NCBI GenBank assembly: GCA_903945605.1
Contig: CAJAWH010000067.1
Coordinates: forward strand, 1 to 64,000
Direction of reading: 5' to 3'
Length of the DNA: 64,000 nt
From: an uncultured Methylococcaceae bacterium
GTDB lineage: Bacteria; Pseudomonadota; Gammaproteobacteria; Methylococcales; Methylomonadaceae
The notes under the pieces are model-generated. The model saw only the letters and a program-made list of their open reading frames with translations. It searched no databases and was not told the DNA's origin. Shown here in pieces: positions 36,706-46,311 of the stretch (position 1 is its first letter; every line of letters starts with the position of its first letter). The translations under genes and the position numbers were made by a program.

Positions 36706-37773
36706 TCAGTGGCAAAAACCAATATAGCGGCGATAGGGCGACCCCTGCTTCCATGTGATGGCTTCGGTATAGTAGTGCAACAACCCCAAATAACCCAATA
36801 AGCCAACCGTGACGACTTTGTGCCACGTTATGCCGAAAAGATGCTGGCTAAAAAAATTCACCACCGTATCGCCATAAGCCTGCAAAAGGAATGCCGACGC
36901 AAATGTAAATAACGGCAACACCAGCATAATGGGCAGCTTGCAAACAGCCGCCCAGCGATAAAAGGCATTTTGTGGGACGCTGTTATGCTTATTGTAATCA
37001 TGGGTGACATAAAACAAATAGGCCGTTGCATCATGCACCCAACGCGGCACCAAAATAGCCAAGAAATAGTATTGGTGTACATACAGGTAATAGCTGCTAA
37101 GCACCAAGCCAATATTCGCCCACAAAAACCAATTGGCAAAAGCCGTATCGGCATAACGCTGGCACACCAAGCCACTGACCAGCAAGGCTGCACACAACAC
37201 ACCGGCAACTTGCCTAATAATGGCGGCCTGCCCTACATCCAAGCTTTGGTTAAGGAAAATGCCAATATAAATGAAAATGCCCGCCGCCACGCTCAGCCAT
37301 AACAACAGCCTAAATGCCCATTCCGGCAAACGGCACACCCCCCGCGCCACACCATGCTGTTGTTTCAACACATGCAACACAGTCCAACAAGCAACGGCGA
37401 TATAAAGCACCCGATACGGGATAAACAGGCTGCCCACACCAAACACCACAGCCACCACCGCAGTCATCCACAACACCTTGCGCCGAAAATGCCGGAAATA
37501 ATCACCATTGGTCACCAGCAAAGTGGCACTGGCGATAATATGCGGCGTGCCGAACATAATTTGGAACAGCAGAAAATGTGTAGGGCTACTGGGTAAGTTT
37601 TCGCGCAAATATTCATGCCAAAACCAACCGTCCATCCCTTGCAGCAACAAGCAAACAGGTATGACCAAGTAAAGCCCCAGCAACCAACGGAACGAAACCA
37701 AAAGCTTGCTTTGCCCTATCCCGCCATTGGGACTGAGGCTGGCCTGCGGGCCGGAAAATGTTTGAGCTGACAT
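36706..37773 (-). CDS. Polytopic membrane protein of unknown family with conserved-looking histidines
   Basis: A 355-residue inner-membrane protein with about nine hydrophobic segments. I do not recognise the family. Histidines lie at membrane edges in an orderly way: FGTPHIIAS, LHVLKQQHG, VPRWVHDATAYLFYVTHDYN followed by KH, and LLHYYTEAITWK near the C-terminus, ending GSPYRRYIGFCH. Such a set could bind metal as in membrane di-iron or carotenoid-cleaving Brp/Blh enzymes, but there is no clear match. ATG at 37773 begins MSAQTFSG. Converges on murU; upstream is a HIT protein on the other strand. Confidence 0.7.
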   Translation of the reverse strand: MSAQTFSGPQASLSPNGGIGQSKLLVSFRWLLGLYLVIPVCLLLQGMDGWFWHEYLRENLPSSPTHFLLFQIMFGTPHIIASATLLVTNGDYFRHFRRKVLWMTAVVAVVFGVGSLFIPYRVLYIAVACWTVLHVLKQQHGVARGVCRLPEWAFRLLLWLSVAAGIFIYIGIFLNQSLDVGQAAIIRQVAGVLCAALLVSGLVCQRYADTAFANWFLWANIGLVLSSYYLYVHQYYFLAILVPRWVHDATAYLFYVTHDYNKHNSVPQNAFYRWAAVCKLPIMLVLPLFTFASAFLLQAYGDTVVNFFSQHLFGITWHKVVTVGLLGYLGLLHYYTEAITWKQGSPYRRYIGFCH

Positions 37774-37842
37774 ACAATAACCTTATATTATTATTCTTTT
37801 AGATTACATTAAACCCGTTCCCTAGGCTTAAACCACACAACC

Positions 37843-38259
37843 ATGAACTTTCAACTACACCCCACACTTGAAAAGGACTGCATCACCGTCGGCAACTTTG
37901 CCTTGTGCCGCTTGCTGATGATGAATGACAGCCGCTTTCCGTGGTTTATCCTAGTGCCGCAATTATCCGGCATTAAGGAAATTTATCAACTTAATCGCCA
38001 GCAACGCCACCAACTGACAGATGAGTCTTGTTATCTTGCCGAACAGCTAGCGCACCTGCACCAAGCCGATAAAATGAACATTGCCGCTATTGGCAACATA
38101 GTGCCACAGCTGCATGTACACCATATTGTCCGCCACCAAACCGATAGTGCTTGGCCCGCACCGGTATGGGGTAAATTTGACCCAACCCCTTACACAGCCG
38201 ATGCCATTGGCGCACAGCTCACACGCTTACGCGCGCAACTCAAATTAAACGCACGGTAA
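37843..38259 (+). CDS. HIT domain protein
   Basis: A 138-residue histidine-triad nucleotide-binding protein. The motif is QLHVHHIVRH (residues 100-109), where the classic HxHxHxx triad is HVHH-x-x-R, consistent with HIT hydrolases or AMP-phosphoramidases. RFPWFILVPQLSGIKEIYQL is the usual N-terminal segment. Typical substrate unknown. Not part of an obvious operon; xseB starts 89 bp downstream. Confidence 0.85.
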   Translation: MNFQLHPTLEKDCITVGNFALCRLLMMNDSRFPWFILVPQLSGIKEIYQLNRQQRHQLTDESCYLAEQLAHLHQADKMNIAAIGNIVPQLHVHHIVRHQTDSAWPAPVWGKFDPTPYTADAIGAQLTRLRAQLKLNAR

Positions 38260-38347
38260 GCTTCGATTATGCCGCTAAATGCCCACTTTGCCATTAAATT
38301 CATATATAATTGCACATTGGCTGCACAGCAATTGACCGTTAACGCAC

Positions 38348-38578
38348 ATGGCAAAAAAGAAAAACCTGACTTTTGAAGACTCCCTAGCCGAACTTGAACA
38401 GATCGTCTCCCGACTCGAACAAGGCGATATCCCACTAGAAGAATCCTTACAAGCTTTCGAACACGGTGTCAACCTGACCCGCACTTGCCAAAAAGCCCTG
38501 CGCGAAGCTGAGCAAAAAGTCCACATCCTTACCGAACAAAACGACCATCAAAGCCTGGAGCCTTTCACCGATGAGTAA
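38348..38578 (+). CDS. xseB: Exodeoxyribonuclease VII small subunit
   Basis: A 76-residue protein that with XseA degrades single-stranded DNA to oligonucleotides. The two-helix family core is visible: TFEDSLAELEQIVSRLEQGD, then PLEESLQAFEHGVNLTRTCQ and ALREAEQKVHIL. Overlaps the ispA start by 8 bp; the xseB-ispA-dxs order is a conserved proteobacterial operon. Confidence 0.95.
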   Translation: MAKKKNLTFEDSLAELEQIVSRLEQGDIPLEESLQAFEHGVNLTRTCQKALREAEQKVHILTEQNDHQSLEPFTDE

Positions 38579-39473
38579 CGCATCAGCCCTAAAAGAATAC
38601 CTCAGTTTTTGCCAAGCCCGCGTCGAAACCGCCTTACAAAACCGGCTGCCCGAAGCGCACATCTTGCCGCAAACACTGCACCAAGCGATGCGTTATTGTG
38701 CATTGGATGGCGGCAAACGCACCCGCCCGCTGCTCACCTACTGCACAGGCAACACCTTGGGGCTTGCCCCAGACGGCTTGGACGGCTTGGCTTGCGCCGT
38801 CGAATTTATCCATGTTTACTCATTAATCCATGACGACTTACCGGCTATGGATGATGACAACTTACGGCGCGGCAAGCCTACTTGCCATATCGCCTTTGAT
38901 GAAGCCACCGCCATTTTGGCGGGCGATGCCTTGCAAGCTTTGGCATTTGAAGTGTTGGCACACGATGCCACCATCAACGCCACAGCGGAAACGCGCCTAA
39001 AAATGATTGCCACGCTTGCCAAAGCCAGTGGCTCACAAGGCATGGTCGGCGGTCAAGCCATCGACTTGGCGGCGGTCGGCAAGCAATTGAATCTGGCGGA
39101 ACTGGAAAACATGCATATCCATAAGACGGGCGCACTGATCCGTGCCAGCGTCAACTTGGCGGTGCTTGCCAAAGCCGACATCGACCCTGCCATTGCCCGC
39201 AATTTAGACCACTATGCCAAATGCATCGGCCTGTCCTTCCAAGTGAAGGACGACATTCTTGATGAAGAAAGTGACACCGCCACCTTAGGCAAAACCCAAG
39301 GCAAAGACAAAGACAACAACAAACCAACTTACCCTGCATTATTGGGTATGGCTGGCGCCAAACAAAAAGCCCGCGAACTGCATGATATGGCTCTGGACAG
39401 CTTATCAGCGTTCGGCAGCGAAGCCCAATTGCTTCGTGATTTGTCACTGTACATCATTGAACGCAGCCATTAA
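38571..39473 (+). CDS. ispA: Farnesyl diphosphate synthase
   Basis: A 300-residue all-helical prenyltransferase that joins IPP with DMAPP and GPP to make farnesyl diphosphate, the precursor of undecaprenyl phosphate and quinone tails. First Asp-rich motif SLIHDDLPAMDDDNLRRGKP (about residues 82-101), second SFQVKDDILDEESDTATLGK, plus DGGKRTRPLLTYC. In an xseB-ispA-dxs operon; its start is ATG overlapping xseB by 8 bp. Confidence 0.96.
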   Translation: MSNASALKEYLSFCQARVETALQNRLPEAHILPQTLHQAMRYCALDGGKRTRPLLTYCTGNTLGLAPDGLDGLACAVEFIHVYSLIHDDLPAMDDDNLRRGKPTCHIAFDEATAILAGDALQALAFEVLAHDATINATAETRLKMIATLAKASGSQGMVGGQAIDLAAVGKQLNLAELENMHIHKTGALIRASVNLAVLAKADIDPAIARNLDHYAKCIGLSFQVKDDILDEESDTATLGKTQGKDKDNNKPTYPALLGMAGAKQKARELHDMALDSLSAFGSEAQLLRDLSLYIIERSH

Positions 39474-39567
39474 ACGCCAGCAAATACCCACTTGCTTGCT
39501 CAAGAATTAATCAGGATAATTGCTCCGCTACTTGCCTGCAATGCCGACTAAAGGAATCGCCCCCACC

Positions 39568-41430
39568 ATGAACAACCCAACCGCCTACCCTCTTCTGGAC
39601 ACCGTAGCCAGCCCGGCTGATGTCCGCGCACTACCCAAGGAACTGCTCAAACCCTTGTGCAAAGAACTCAGGGAATTCCTTACCCACACCGTCAGCGTCT
39701 CAGGTGGACATTTCTCGGCGGGGCTTGGCACGGTGGAGCTTACGGTTGCCCTGCATTATGTGTTCGACACCCCCACCGACCAACTGGTCTGGGATGTGGG
39801 GCATCAAGCTTACCCACATAAAATACTGACCGGACGCAAAGACCGGATGACCTCCATCCGTACTTTAGGCGGTGTATGCGCCTTCCCAAACCGTAGCGAA
39901 AGTCCCTACGACGCTTTTGGTGTAGGCCACTCCAGCACCTCGATCAGCGCCGCATTGGGTATGGCGGTTGCATCGGAATTGAAAGGCGAACAAAAACAAA
40001 TGGTGGCCATTATCGGTGACGGCAGCATTACCGGTGGCATGGCTTTTGAAGCCATGAACCATGCCGGTGCTATGGATGCCAATTTATTGGTTATATTGAA
40101 CGACAATGACATGTCCATCTCACCCAACGTGGGCGCTATGAACAACTACTTGTCCAAAATCTTGACCAGCCGCCTGTATTCATCCGTACGCGAGGAAAGC
40201 AAAAAAGTGTTGGGTAAAATGCCTAGCGTATGGGAATTGGCCCGCCGCACCGAAGAACACGTCAAAGGCATGATTGTGCCCGGCACATTGTTTGAAGAAT
40301 TAGGCTTCAATTACATTGGCCCGATCGACGGGCATGATATTGACATGCTGGTGTCCACCTTAGAAAGCCTTAAGCATATCTCGGGCCCGCGCTTCCTGCA
40401 TATTGTCACTAAAAAAGGCAAGGGCTACCCACCTGCCGAAAAAGACCCGCTGGCCTACCACGGCGTACCTGCTTTTGACCCATCATTGGATAGCCTACCC
40501 AAAGCAGCCCCTTCGCCCCACCCCACTTATACCGAAGTGTTCGGCAATTGGTTATGCGATATGGCGGCAGTGGATGAACGCCTATTGGGCATCACGCCTG
40601 CCATGCGCGAAGGCTCGGGGCTAGTAAAATTCTCCGAACAATTCCCAAAACGCTATTTTGACGTGGCCATTGCCGAACAACATGCCGTGACACTGGCAGC
40701 CGGTATGGCTTGTCAAGGCGGCAAGCCCGTGGTGGCCATTTATTCCACCTTTTTACAACGGGCCTACGACCAACTCATCCATGATGTCGCTTTACAAGAT
40801 TTGGATGTGCTGTTTGCCTTGGATCGTGCTGGCTTGGTCGGCCCCGACGGCCCGACCCATGCGGGAAGCTTTGACCATTCCTATCTGGCCTGCATCCCTA
40901 ACATGGTCATTATGGCCCCAGCGGATGAGGACGAATGCCGCAAAATGCTCACCACCGGCTACCATTATCACGGCCCGGCATCGGTGCGCTACCCGCGCGG
41001 CAAAGGCCCCGGCGCACCCGTTAACGCCAGCTTGGAGAGCCTGCCTATTGGCAAGGCGGAAATACGCCACCAAGGTAGCCGCATTGCCATTTTAGCGTGG
41101 GGCAGCATGGTCGACCCTGCCCTGACGGTTGGCAAACAGCTGGCGGCAACTGTAGTCAACATGCGCTTTGTCAAACCCTTGGATGAAGCACTGATATTAA
41201 AACTAGCAAAAAGCCATGAAGTGCTGGTCACCGTGGAAGAAAACGTACTGGCCGGAGGCGCAGGCAGCTTGGTCAATGCCTTATTGCAACAACAACGCAT
41301 CCTTATGCCGGTGCTAAATATTGGCCTGCCGGACAGTTATATTGAACAAGGCACACGCGAACAACTATTGGCCATCTGTGGTTTGGACAACGCGGGCCTA
41401 TTGCAAAAAATAGAAGCTTTTTGCGCCTAA
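39568..41430 (+). CDS. dxs: 1-deoxy-D-xylulose-5-phosphate synthase
   Basis: A 620-residue thiamine-diphosphate enzyme, first step of the MEP isoprenoid pathway. Signatures: [37 protein letters not shown], ThDP motif [36 protein letters not shown], and the transketolase-like [23 protein letters not shown] at 39568 begins [16 protein letters not shown]; an ATG at 39541 would add nine residues. Provides precursors used by ispA immediately upstream. Confidence 0.96.
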   Translation: MNNPTAYPLLDTVASPADVRALPKELLKPLCKELREFLTHTVSVSGGHFSAGLGTVELTVALHYVFDTPTDQLVWDVGHQAYPHKILTGRKDRMTSIRTLGGVCAFPNRSESPYDAFGVGHSSTSISAALGMAVASELKGEQKQMVAIIGDGSITGGMAFEAMNHAGAMDANLLVILNDNDMSISPNVGAMNNYLSKILTSRLYSSVREESKKVLGKMPSVWELARRTEEHVKGMIVPGTLFEELGFNYIGPIDGHDIDMLVSTLESLKHISGPRFLHIVTKKGKGYPPAEKDPLAYHGVPAFDPSLDSLPKAAPSPHPTYTEVFGNWLCDMAAVDERLLGITPAMREGSGLVKFSEQFPKRYFDVAIAEQHAVTLAAGMACQGGKPVVAIYSTFLQRAYDQLIHDVALQDLDVLFALDRAGLVGPDGPTHAGSFDHSYLACIPNMVIMAPADEDECRKMLTTGYHYHGPASVRYPRGKGPGAPVNASLESLPIGKAEIRHQGSRIAILAWGSMVDPALTVGKQLAATVVNMRFVKPLDEALILKLAKSHEVLVTVEENVLAGGAGSLVNALLQQQRILMPVLNIGLPDSYIEQGTREQLLAICGLDNAGLLQKIEAFCA

Positions 41431-41474
41431 TCCATTCATCACAGTCATTGCTACATCATAAAGTTGAGGCCAAC

Positions 41475-41990
41475 GTGGACAGGTTAAGAAACAAAATCCG
41501 TGATATCCCCGACTTCCCCAAACCGGGCATAGTCTTTAAGGACATCACCCCATTAGTCAAAGACCCCGCCGCACTTAGGCTCACCGTACACCAACTGTTA
41601 TATCCCTTTTTAGGCAGGGAAATCAATGCAGTGGCTGGTATGGAAGCACGTGGTTTTATTTTTGGTTCGCTGGTGGCCTGGGAATTGGGCTTGCCATTTA
41701 TCCCACTCAGAAAACCCGGCAAACTGCCCTACGACGTGCAAAGCGTCGCCTACGACCTGGAATACGGCTCAGCCATTTTAGAAGCCCATATCGATGCCTT
41801 CAACGCCGGTGACAAAGTTTTGGTGATTGATGATTTGCTGGCAACCGGCGGCACGGCAAAAGCCAGCTGCGAGCTGATTGAAAAATTGGGCGGCACAGTG
41901 GAAGCCTGCGCGTTTGTGGTGGAACTGGATTTTCTGGCCGGACGGGAAAAATTGCAGGATTACGAAGTGCATTCGCTGCTACGGTTTTAG
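41475..41990 (+). CDS. apt: Adenine phosphoribosyltransferase
   Basis: A 171-residue salvage enzyme converting adenine and PRPP to AMP. The PRPP-binding motif is VLVIDDLLATGGTAKA (about residues 115-130) with the GMEARGFIFG loop and IPDFPKPGIVFKDITPLV at the N-terminus. The GTG at 41475 is preferred: a GAGG lies about six bases ahead and the reading matches the family start; a TTG further upstream overlaps the dxs end. Probably cotranscribed with dxs. Confidence 0.94.
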   Translation: MDRLRNKIRDIPDFPKPGIVFKDITPLVKDPAALRLTVHQLLYPFLGREINAVAGMEARGFIFGSLVAWELGLPFIPLRKPGKLPYDVQSVAYDLEYGSAILEAHIDAFNAGDKVLVIDDLLATGGTAKASCELIEKLGGTVEACAFVVELDFLAGREKLQDYEVHSLLRF

Positions 41991-42029
41991 TTTGTGAGCC
42001 CATTATCGAGCAAATTTTCATTTAATTTA

Positions 42030-42143
42030 ACTGATGTTACGCAGCAGATTGGCTAAGCGTAGTCGAAGCCGCGCACCGCTACGCCCACGCCCAGGGAACG
42101 TAAGGCTTTGACCGGACTGCTTTGTTCTTTGCGCAACATCAGT
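42030..42143. mobile_element. MITE-like element, copy 1 (114 bp)
   Basis: Bounded by a 13-bp terminal inverted repeat (actgatgttacgc at 42030-42042; its imperfect complement gcgcaacatcagt at 42131-42143, 12 of 13). Inside is ctaagcgtagtcgaagcc, related to the repeat in copy 2. No coding capacity. Sits between apt and yggT. Confidence 0.7.
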
Positions 42144-42149
42144 CGGTAG

Positions 42150-42728
42150 TTAAAAACTCACCAAACTGGCCAACTGGTGTAACGGCGGCAACAGCATCAT
42201 TTTTGCCAATTGCAAAAACAGCAAAGCCAACATGGGGGAAAAATCCATGCCGCCAAAACTGGGGATCATCCGGCGGCACAAGTCTAGCAGCGGTTCGGTC
42301 AGGCTTGCCAGAACCGCTGCAGCGGCATCATAAGCCCCGGGGTTGACCCAAGTCATGACCGCCCGCGCGAACACCGCAAAAATAAACACGTTAATCAGCA
42401 ACGACACCAAATCGGCCAACGACAACAACGCCAATGCGCCAACATTCAGGGCCACCCCTTTCAACAACAAAATGCTAAAGTTTGCCGTCATTTGCAACAC
42501 AACCATCAGCACGATAGAAGACGTGTCTATTTTACCCGCCGCTGGCACAAAACGGCGCAACCAGCGTAGCGGCGGATGGGTGACTTTAACCAAAAACTGG
42601 GCAATGGGGTTGTAATAAGGGGCACCGCACCATTGCAACAAAAAGCGCAACAACACCGCCAAGATATACAACGACGACACCGTATCGATGACAAGGATGA
42701 CAGGGTCAGTCAAATAATTGGCATTCAT
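42150..42728 (-). CDS. YggT family membrane protein
   Basis: A 192-residue inner-membrane protein with two YggT units, each two helices: DPVILVIDTVSSLYILAVLL / RFLLQWCGAPYYNPIAQFLV and VGALALLSLADLVSLLINVF / MTWVNPGAYDAAAAVLASLT. The PLRWLRRFVPAAGKIDTSSI and PLLDLCRRMIPSFGGMDFSP pair are the repeat signature. Role in osmotic or envelope processes is suspected in other bacteria. Its start overlaps the proC stop by one base, and the proC-yggT linkage is widespread. Confidence 0.92.
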   Translation of the reverse strand: MNANYLTDPVILVIDTVSSLYILAVLLRFLLQWCGAPYYNPIAQFLVKVTHPPLRWLRRFVPAAGKIDTSSIVLMVVLQMTANFSILLLKGVALNVGALALLSLADLVSLLINVFIFAVFARAVMTWVNPGAYDAAAAVLASLTEPLLDLCRRMIPSFGGMDFSPMLALLFLQLAKMMLLPPLHQLASLVSF

Positions 42729-43555
42729 CAGATAGTTTCCTTAGGTTTTGATAGGGCAATGGAACGGTCTCTTGCCGCCATTAACGCAGCACCGACCAAT
42801 TCAGCAAAACCACCTTGCTGAAAAGCCATGATAGCCTGTTCTGTAGTGCCGCCGGGCGAGGTGACCCGTTGGCGTAATTGTTCCGGTGACTCGGGCGCTT
42901 CCAAAGCAATTTTGGCGGCCCCTAGAGCGGTCTGTAAAACCAACAACCGCGCCGTGTCGGCTGGCAAACCCAAGGTAATGGCTGTATTTTCCATCGCTTC
43001 CATCAATAAGAAAAAATAAGCCGGGCCACTGCCGGAAACCGCCGTGACCGCATCCAACTGGCTTTCATCATCAACCCAAAGCGCCAAACCTACGGCCCGC
43101 ATGATATTTTCCGCCAAATCACGCTGTATGGCACTGACATTGCCATTGGCATGTAAAGCGGTCGCGCCGGTCTGCACCAATGCGGGCGTGTTCGGCATAC
43201 AACGGACAATGGCAGTACTATTGCCCAACCATTCGCTCAGGTTTGCCTGGCTGACACCGGCGGCAATTGAAATGACCAACGGCTGATGCTTGGCTAGCAA
43301 TGGCGCCACTTGACGGGCCACCGCCTCCATCATTTGCGGCTTGACTGCCAAAACCAGCACATCGGCCACTTCAAGCAAAGCTTGGTTGTCGCTGGTTGTG
43401 TTAACCTTTAACCCGCCCGACAATGCGGCTAAGGTGTCCTCATTAATATCAGACACCCACAACAATTGCGGGGCATGACCGCTGGCAATCAAGCCGCTCA
43501 ACAGGCTACGCGCCATATTGCCGCCGCCAATAAATCCAATTTTATGTGTATTCAT
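42728..43555 (-). CDS. proC: Pyrroline-5-carboxylate reductase
   Basis: A 275-residue NAD(P)H enzyme, last step of proline synthesis. The Rossmann start is IGFIGGGNMARSLLSGLIAS; the family signature is SGSGPAYFFLLMEAMENTAI, followed by LVLQTALGAAKIALEA. Proline synthesis is also represented by proB at 62.3-63.4 kb. The usual upstream PLP protein YggS is not present; a HdeD-like gene lies on the opposite strand instead. Confidence 0.95.
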   Translation of the reverse strand: MNTHKIGFIGGGNMARSLLSGLIASGHAPQLLWVSDINEDTLAALSGGLKVNTTSDNQALLEVADVLVLAVKPQMMEAVARQVAPLLAKHQPLVISIAAGVSQANLSEWLGNSTAIVRCMPNTPALVQTGATALHANGNVSAIQRDLAENIMRAVGLALWVDDESQLDAVTAVSGSGPAYFFLLMEAMENTAITLGLPADTARLLVLQTALGAAKIALEAPESPEQLRQRVTSPGGTTEQAIMAFQQGGFAELVGAALMAARDRSIALSKPKETI

Positions 43556-43672
43556 CGTATCAAAAATAGTAGAGTTAGCCGGACATTTTACTGTATATGG
43601 TGTCTAGGCAGTAATTAACAAGTCCGGCAAACCAACCGACACCCCATCAAAGCTATCAACCCGCGAGGCAAC

Positions 43673-44257
43673 ATGAACAACAAAGAAGAATTTACTATTG
43701 AAGTCAAAAACATACAGCTACAACTGACAGGCTATCTGGAAAAGCATTGGCGCTTGTTTTTAGCGGAAGGCATTTTTTTTATCGTACTGGGCATAGCAGC
43801 GATACTCATACCACAATTTATTACCGAAGCCATTGTGGTTTTTCTGGGATGGTTGCTGATTTTCGGCGGTGCCGCCCACTTAAGCCGCGCCCTGATGTTC
43901 CGGTCAATGCCCGGTTTTGGGCTATGGCTAGCCATGGGGCTGCTGCAAATCGTGGCGGGCTACCTGCTGATTGCCGACCCCTTAGTGGGCGTGCTGGCCC
44001 TGACCACACTAATGACCTTATTTTTCGCCATTGAAGGCAGCGTCAAAATAGCCCTGGCCCTGACAATGCGGCCTTTGGCGCATTGGGGCATGGTACTGTT
44101 CAGTGGTATCACCTCGATAACCATTGCCCTCATCATCGTTATCAGCTGGTCAGAAACAGCCCATTGGCTGCTCGGGGTGTTCTTAGGCATCAACATGATT
44201 TTTCTGGGTGCGTCCTTGGTCAACATCAGCTTGCACCACAAAAGCGATAGGCAATAA
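43673..44257 (+). CDS. HdeD family membrane protein (DUF308)
   Basis: A 194-residue membrane protein with six helices in three pairs (DUF308 repeats): HWRLFLAEGIFFIVLGIAAI, LGWLLIFGGAAHLSRALMFR, LLQIVAGYLLIADPLVGVLA, and GVFLGINMIFLGASLVNISL. HdeD proteins contribute to acid resistance at high density in E. coli; the role here is unknown. Independent of neighbours: it converges with mnmA with a 2-bp gap. Confidence 0.88.
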   Translation: MNNKEEFTIEVKNIQLQLTGYLEKHWRLFLAEGIFFIVLGIAAILIPQFITEAIVVFLGWLLIFGGAAHLSRALMFRSMPGFGLWLAMGLLQIVAGYLLIADPLVGVLALTTLMTLFFAIEGSVKIALALTMRPLAHWGMVLFSGITSITIALIIVISWSETAHWLLGVFLGINMIFLGASLVNISLHHKSDRQ

Positions 44258-44259
44258 CA

Positions 44260-45354
44260 TTAGCGGCTATTGGCCTTCGACTGGATTATCCCCCCGCCCA
44301 AACAGACCTCGCCGTCATAAAACACCACCGATTGCCCAGGCGTAATAGCCCGCTGCTGCCCGTCAAACAAGACGCGATAACAACCATCCGCCAGCGGCTG
44401 CAACAGGCAAGGCTGGTCGGCTTGGCGGTAGCGGGTTTTTGCCGCACAACGTAGCGGTTCGCTTAACGGCGTGCCGCTGCACCAGTCCATAGCACCCGCC
44501 ACCAGCATATCATGCAGCATCAGCGGATGATAATGGCCTTGACCGACCACCAACACATTATTGTCCAAATCTTTTTCCAACACATACCAAGGCTCATCAG
44601 GGGCATCCTTAACACCGCCTATCCCTAAGCCCTGCCGTTGCCCCAGCGTGTAATACATCAAACCATGGTGCTGGCCCACCCATTGGCCTTCAGGGCTGCG
44701 CATCTCGCCCGGCTGGCTAGGCAGATAGCGTTGCAGGAACTCCTTAAACTTACGCTCGCCAATAAAGCAAATGCCGGTGCTGTCTTTTTTCTGATGGTTG
44801 GCAAAACCGGCTTTTTGCGCCAACATCCTTATCGCTGGCTTATGCAAATGACCAATGGGGAACAGCGTACGGGACAGGGCTTTTTGCCCCATAGCATACA
44901 AAAAATAGCTTTGCTCCTTATTGGGGTCCAAGCCTTTCAGCAACTGAAAGACACCGTCTTGTTCAACAACCCGTGCGTAATGCCCGGTGGCAATATGGTC
45001 AGCCCCCAGATCATCAATTGCATAATCCAAAAATGCCTTGAACTTGACGTGCTTATTGCACAAAATATCAGGGTTAGGCGTGCGGCCTTGGGCAAATTCG
45101 GCAAGAAACACCTCAAACACCTCATCCCAATATTCAGCGGCAAAATTGACCGTTTTTAAAGGGATGCCCAGCTTATCGCAGACTTGTTGGGCATCCGCCA
45201 AATCTTGCAACGCCGTGCAATACTCCGTGCCGTCATCCTCTTCCCAATTTTTCATGAACAAACCGGTCACGTTATGGCCTTGCTCAACCAACAGCAACGC
45301 CGTAACAGCAGAATCAACACCACCGGACAGGCCGACAATAATGTTTTTAGCCAT
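44260..45354 (-). CDS. mnmA: tRNA 2-thiouridylase
   Basis: A 364-residue enzyme that 2-thiolates the wobble U34 of tRNA-Lys, Glu and Gln. The ATP-binding P-loop is [14 protein letters not shown] and the two redox cysteines are in [14 protein letters not shown] and [10 protein letters not shown]. Begins [12 protein letters not shown] at 45354. It accepts sulfur through TusD/TusC encoded at 24.5-25.3 kb, and one of its substrates, tRNA-Glu, is duplicated beside them. Its start lies 8 bp inside the Nudix gene. Confidence 0.96.
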   Translation of the reverse strand: MAKNIIVGLSGGVDSAVTALLLVEQGHNVTGLFMKNWEEDDGTEYCTALQDLADAQQVCDKLGIPLKTVNFAAEYWDEVFEVFLAEFAQGRTPNPDILCNKHVKFKAFLDYAIDDLGADHIATGHYARVVEQDGVFQLLKGLDPNKEQSYFLYAMGQKALSRTLFPIGHLHKPAIRMLAQKAGFANHQKKDSTGICFIGERKFKEFLQRYLPSQPGEMRSPEGQWVGQHHGLMYYTLGQRQGLGIGGVKDAPDEPWYVLEKDLDNNVLVVGQGHYHPLMLHDMLVAGAMDWCSGTPLSEPLRCAAKTRYRQADQPCLLQPLADGCYRVLFDGQQRAITPGQSVVFYDGEVCLGGGIIQSKANSR

Positions 45355-45808
45355 AATCCAAATCGAGGAAATTTTCCAACAAAGCCAACGGATAACGTTG
45401 CCCGCGCAAATAGTCATCCACCGCGATCAACACCAACGGGCTACGCAAGCGCAGCAAATTAGCGGCAATTTCATCACGGCTTAACCAATGGGTCGCCACA
45501 ATACCCTGGTCGAGCGCTTGGGCGGCATCATGGCTATGACAACTGCCAGAAAAACACACGCGGATAAACGTGTCTTCTTGCGGGTTGCGCCGCCACAATT
45601 GCACGGAAAGGATGTGTTCGGGTTCAAACTGCCAAGCCGTCTCCTCTTGCACTTCACGCTTGATGGCGGCAATAAGGTCTTCATTTTCTTCAAAATGGCC
45701 TGCCGGTTGATTAAACTGCAAACCGCGCGGAGTTTCCTCCTCCACCAACAAAAAACGTTGCCCGCGCTCAATCACGGCGGCGACGGTAACATGGGGTTTC
45801 CAAACCAT
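45347..45808 (-). CDS. nudJ: Nudix hydrolase, NudJ-like phosphatase
   Basis: A 153-residue Nudix protein. The Nudix box is intact: [20 protein letters not shown] followed by TAW (about residues 36-58). [19 protein letters not shown] and FNQPAGHFE match NudJ, which hydrolyses thiamine pyrophosphate and NTPs. Overlaps mnmA by 8 bp; nudJ-mnmA adjacency is known in gammaproteobacteria and supports the symbol. Confidence 0.9.
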   Translation of the reverse strand: MVWKPHVTVAAVIERGQRFLLVEEETPRGLQFNQPAGHFEENEDLIAAIKREVQEETAWQFEPEHILSVQLWRRNPQEDTFIRVCFSGSCHSHDAAQALDQGIVATHWLSRDEIAANLLRLRSPLVLIAVDDYLRGQRYPLALLENFLDLDYG

Positions 45809-45910
45809 CCATTTAGCTCCTCTTTTAAAAACCGGACATTTTACTGGATTTAAGGATATTATGCTGGTATAGATTATCCCTAGGCGGCAAGGTATTTTTT
45901 TGCCATAAAC

Positions 45911-45939
45911 TTGAATTGCACCGCCATAGCCATTATCTT
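45911..45939 (+). promoter_or_regulatory. Possible promoter upstream of clpS
   Basis: TTGAAT (45911-45916) and TATCTT (45934-45939), each 4 of 6 to consensus, separated by 17 bp, 33 bp before the clpS start. Weak evidence, by eye. Confidence 0.4.
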
Positions 45940-45971
45940 AAAGCCAAGAAATATTTTAACCGCCCCTGATT

Positions 45972-46295
45972 ATGTCCAACGCCAACCCAAACCAAGACCA
46001 TGACGACGACTTGGCAGTGCAAGAAGCCAAGCCTAAGCTTAAAAGGCCACCGCTGTACAAGGTGGTGCTGTTGAACGACGACTTTACCCCGATGGACTTT
46101 GTCATAGAAGTGCTGATGGATTTTTTTGCCATGACCGAAGAAACGGCAACCCGTGTAATGCTGCAAATCCACACCCAAGGCATTGGTGTCTGCGGCACTT
46201 ACAGCAAAGATGTCGCCGAAACCAAAGTCATTATTGTCAACGAATATTCACGCGAACATCAACATCCCTTGATGTGTGCGATGGAAGAAGTTTAA
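45972..46295 (+). CDS. clpS: ATP-dependent Clp protease adaptor ClpS
   Basis: A 107-residue adaptor that hands N-degron substrates to ClpAP. Core: [20 protein letters not shown] (binding-pocket residues), [19 protein letters not shown], and [10 protein letters not shown]. The long acidic/basic N-terminus is typical of the flexible arm that enters the ClpA pore. 16 bp upstream of clpA, the standard pair. Confidence 0.96.
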   Translation: MSNANPNQDHDDDLAVQEAKPKLKRPPLYKVVLLNDDFTPMDFVIEVLMDFFAMTEETATRVMLQIHTQGIGVCGTYSKDVAETKVIIVNEYSREHQHPLMCAMEEV

Positions 46296-46311
46296 ACCGG
46301 GAGTATAACCC

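Noticed and set aside
42030-42143. Reading this stretch as a terminator of apt and yggT
   Set aside because: The termini match copy 2 elsewhere exactly, and the stem is too far apart; an element is the better explanation.
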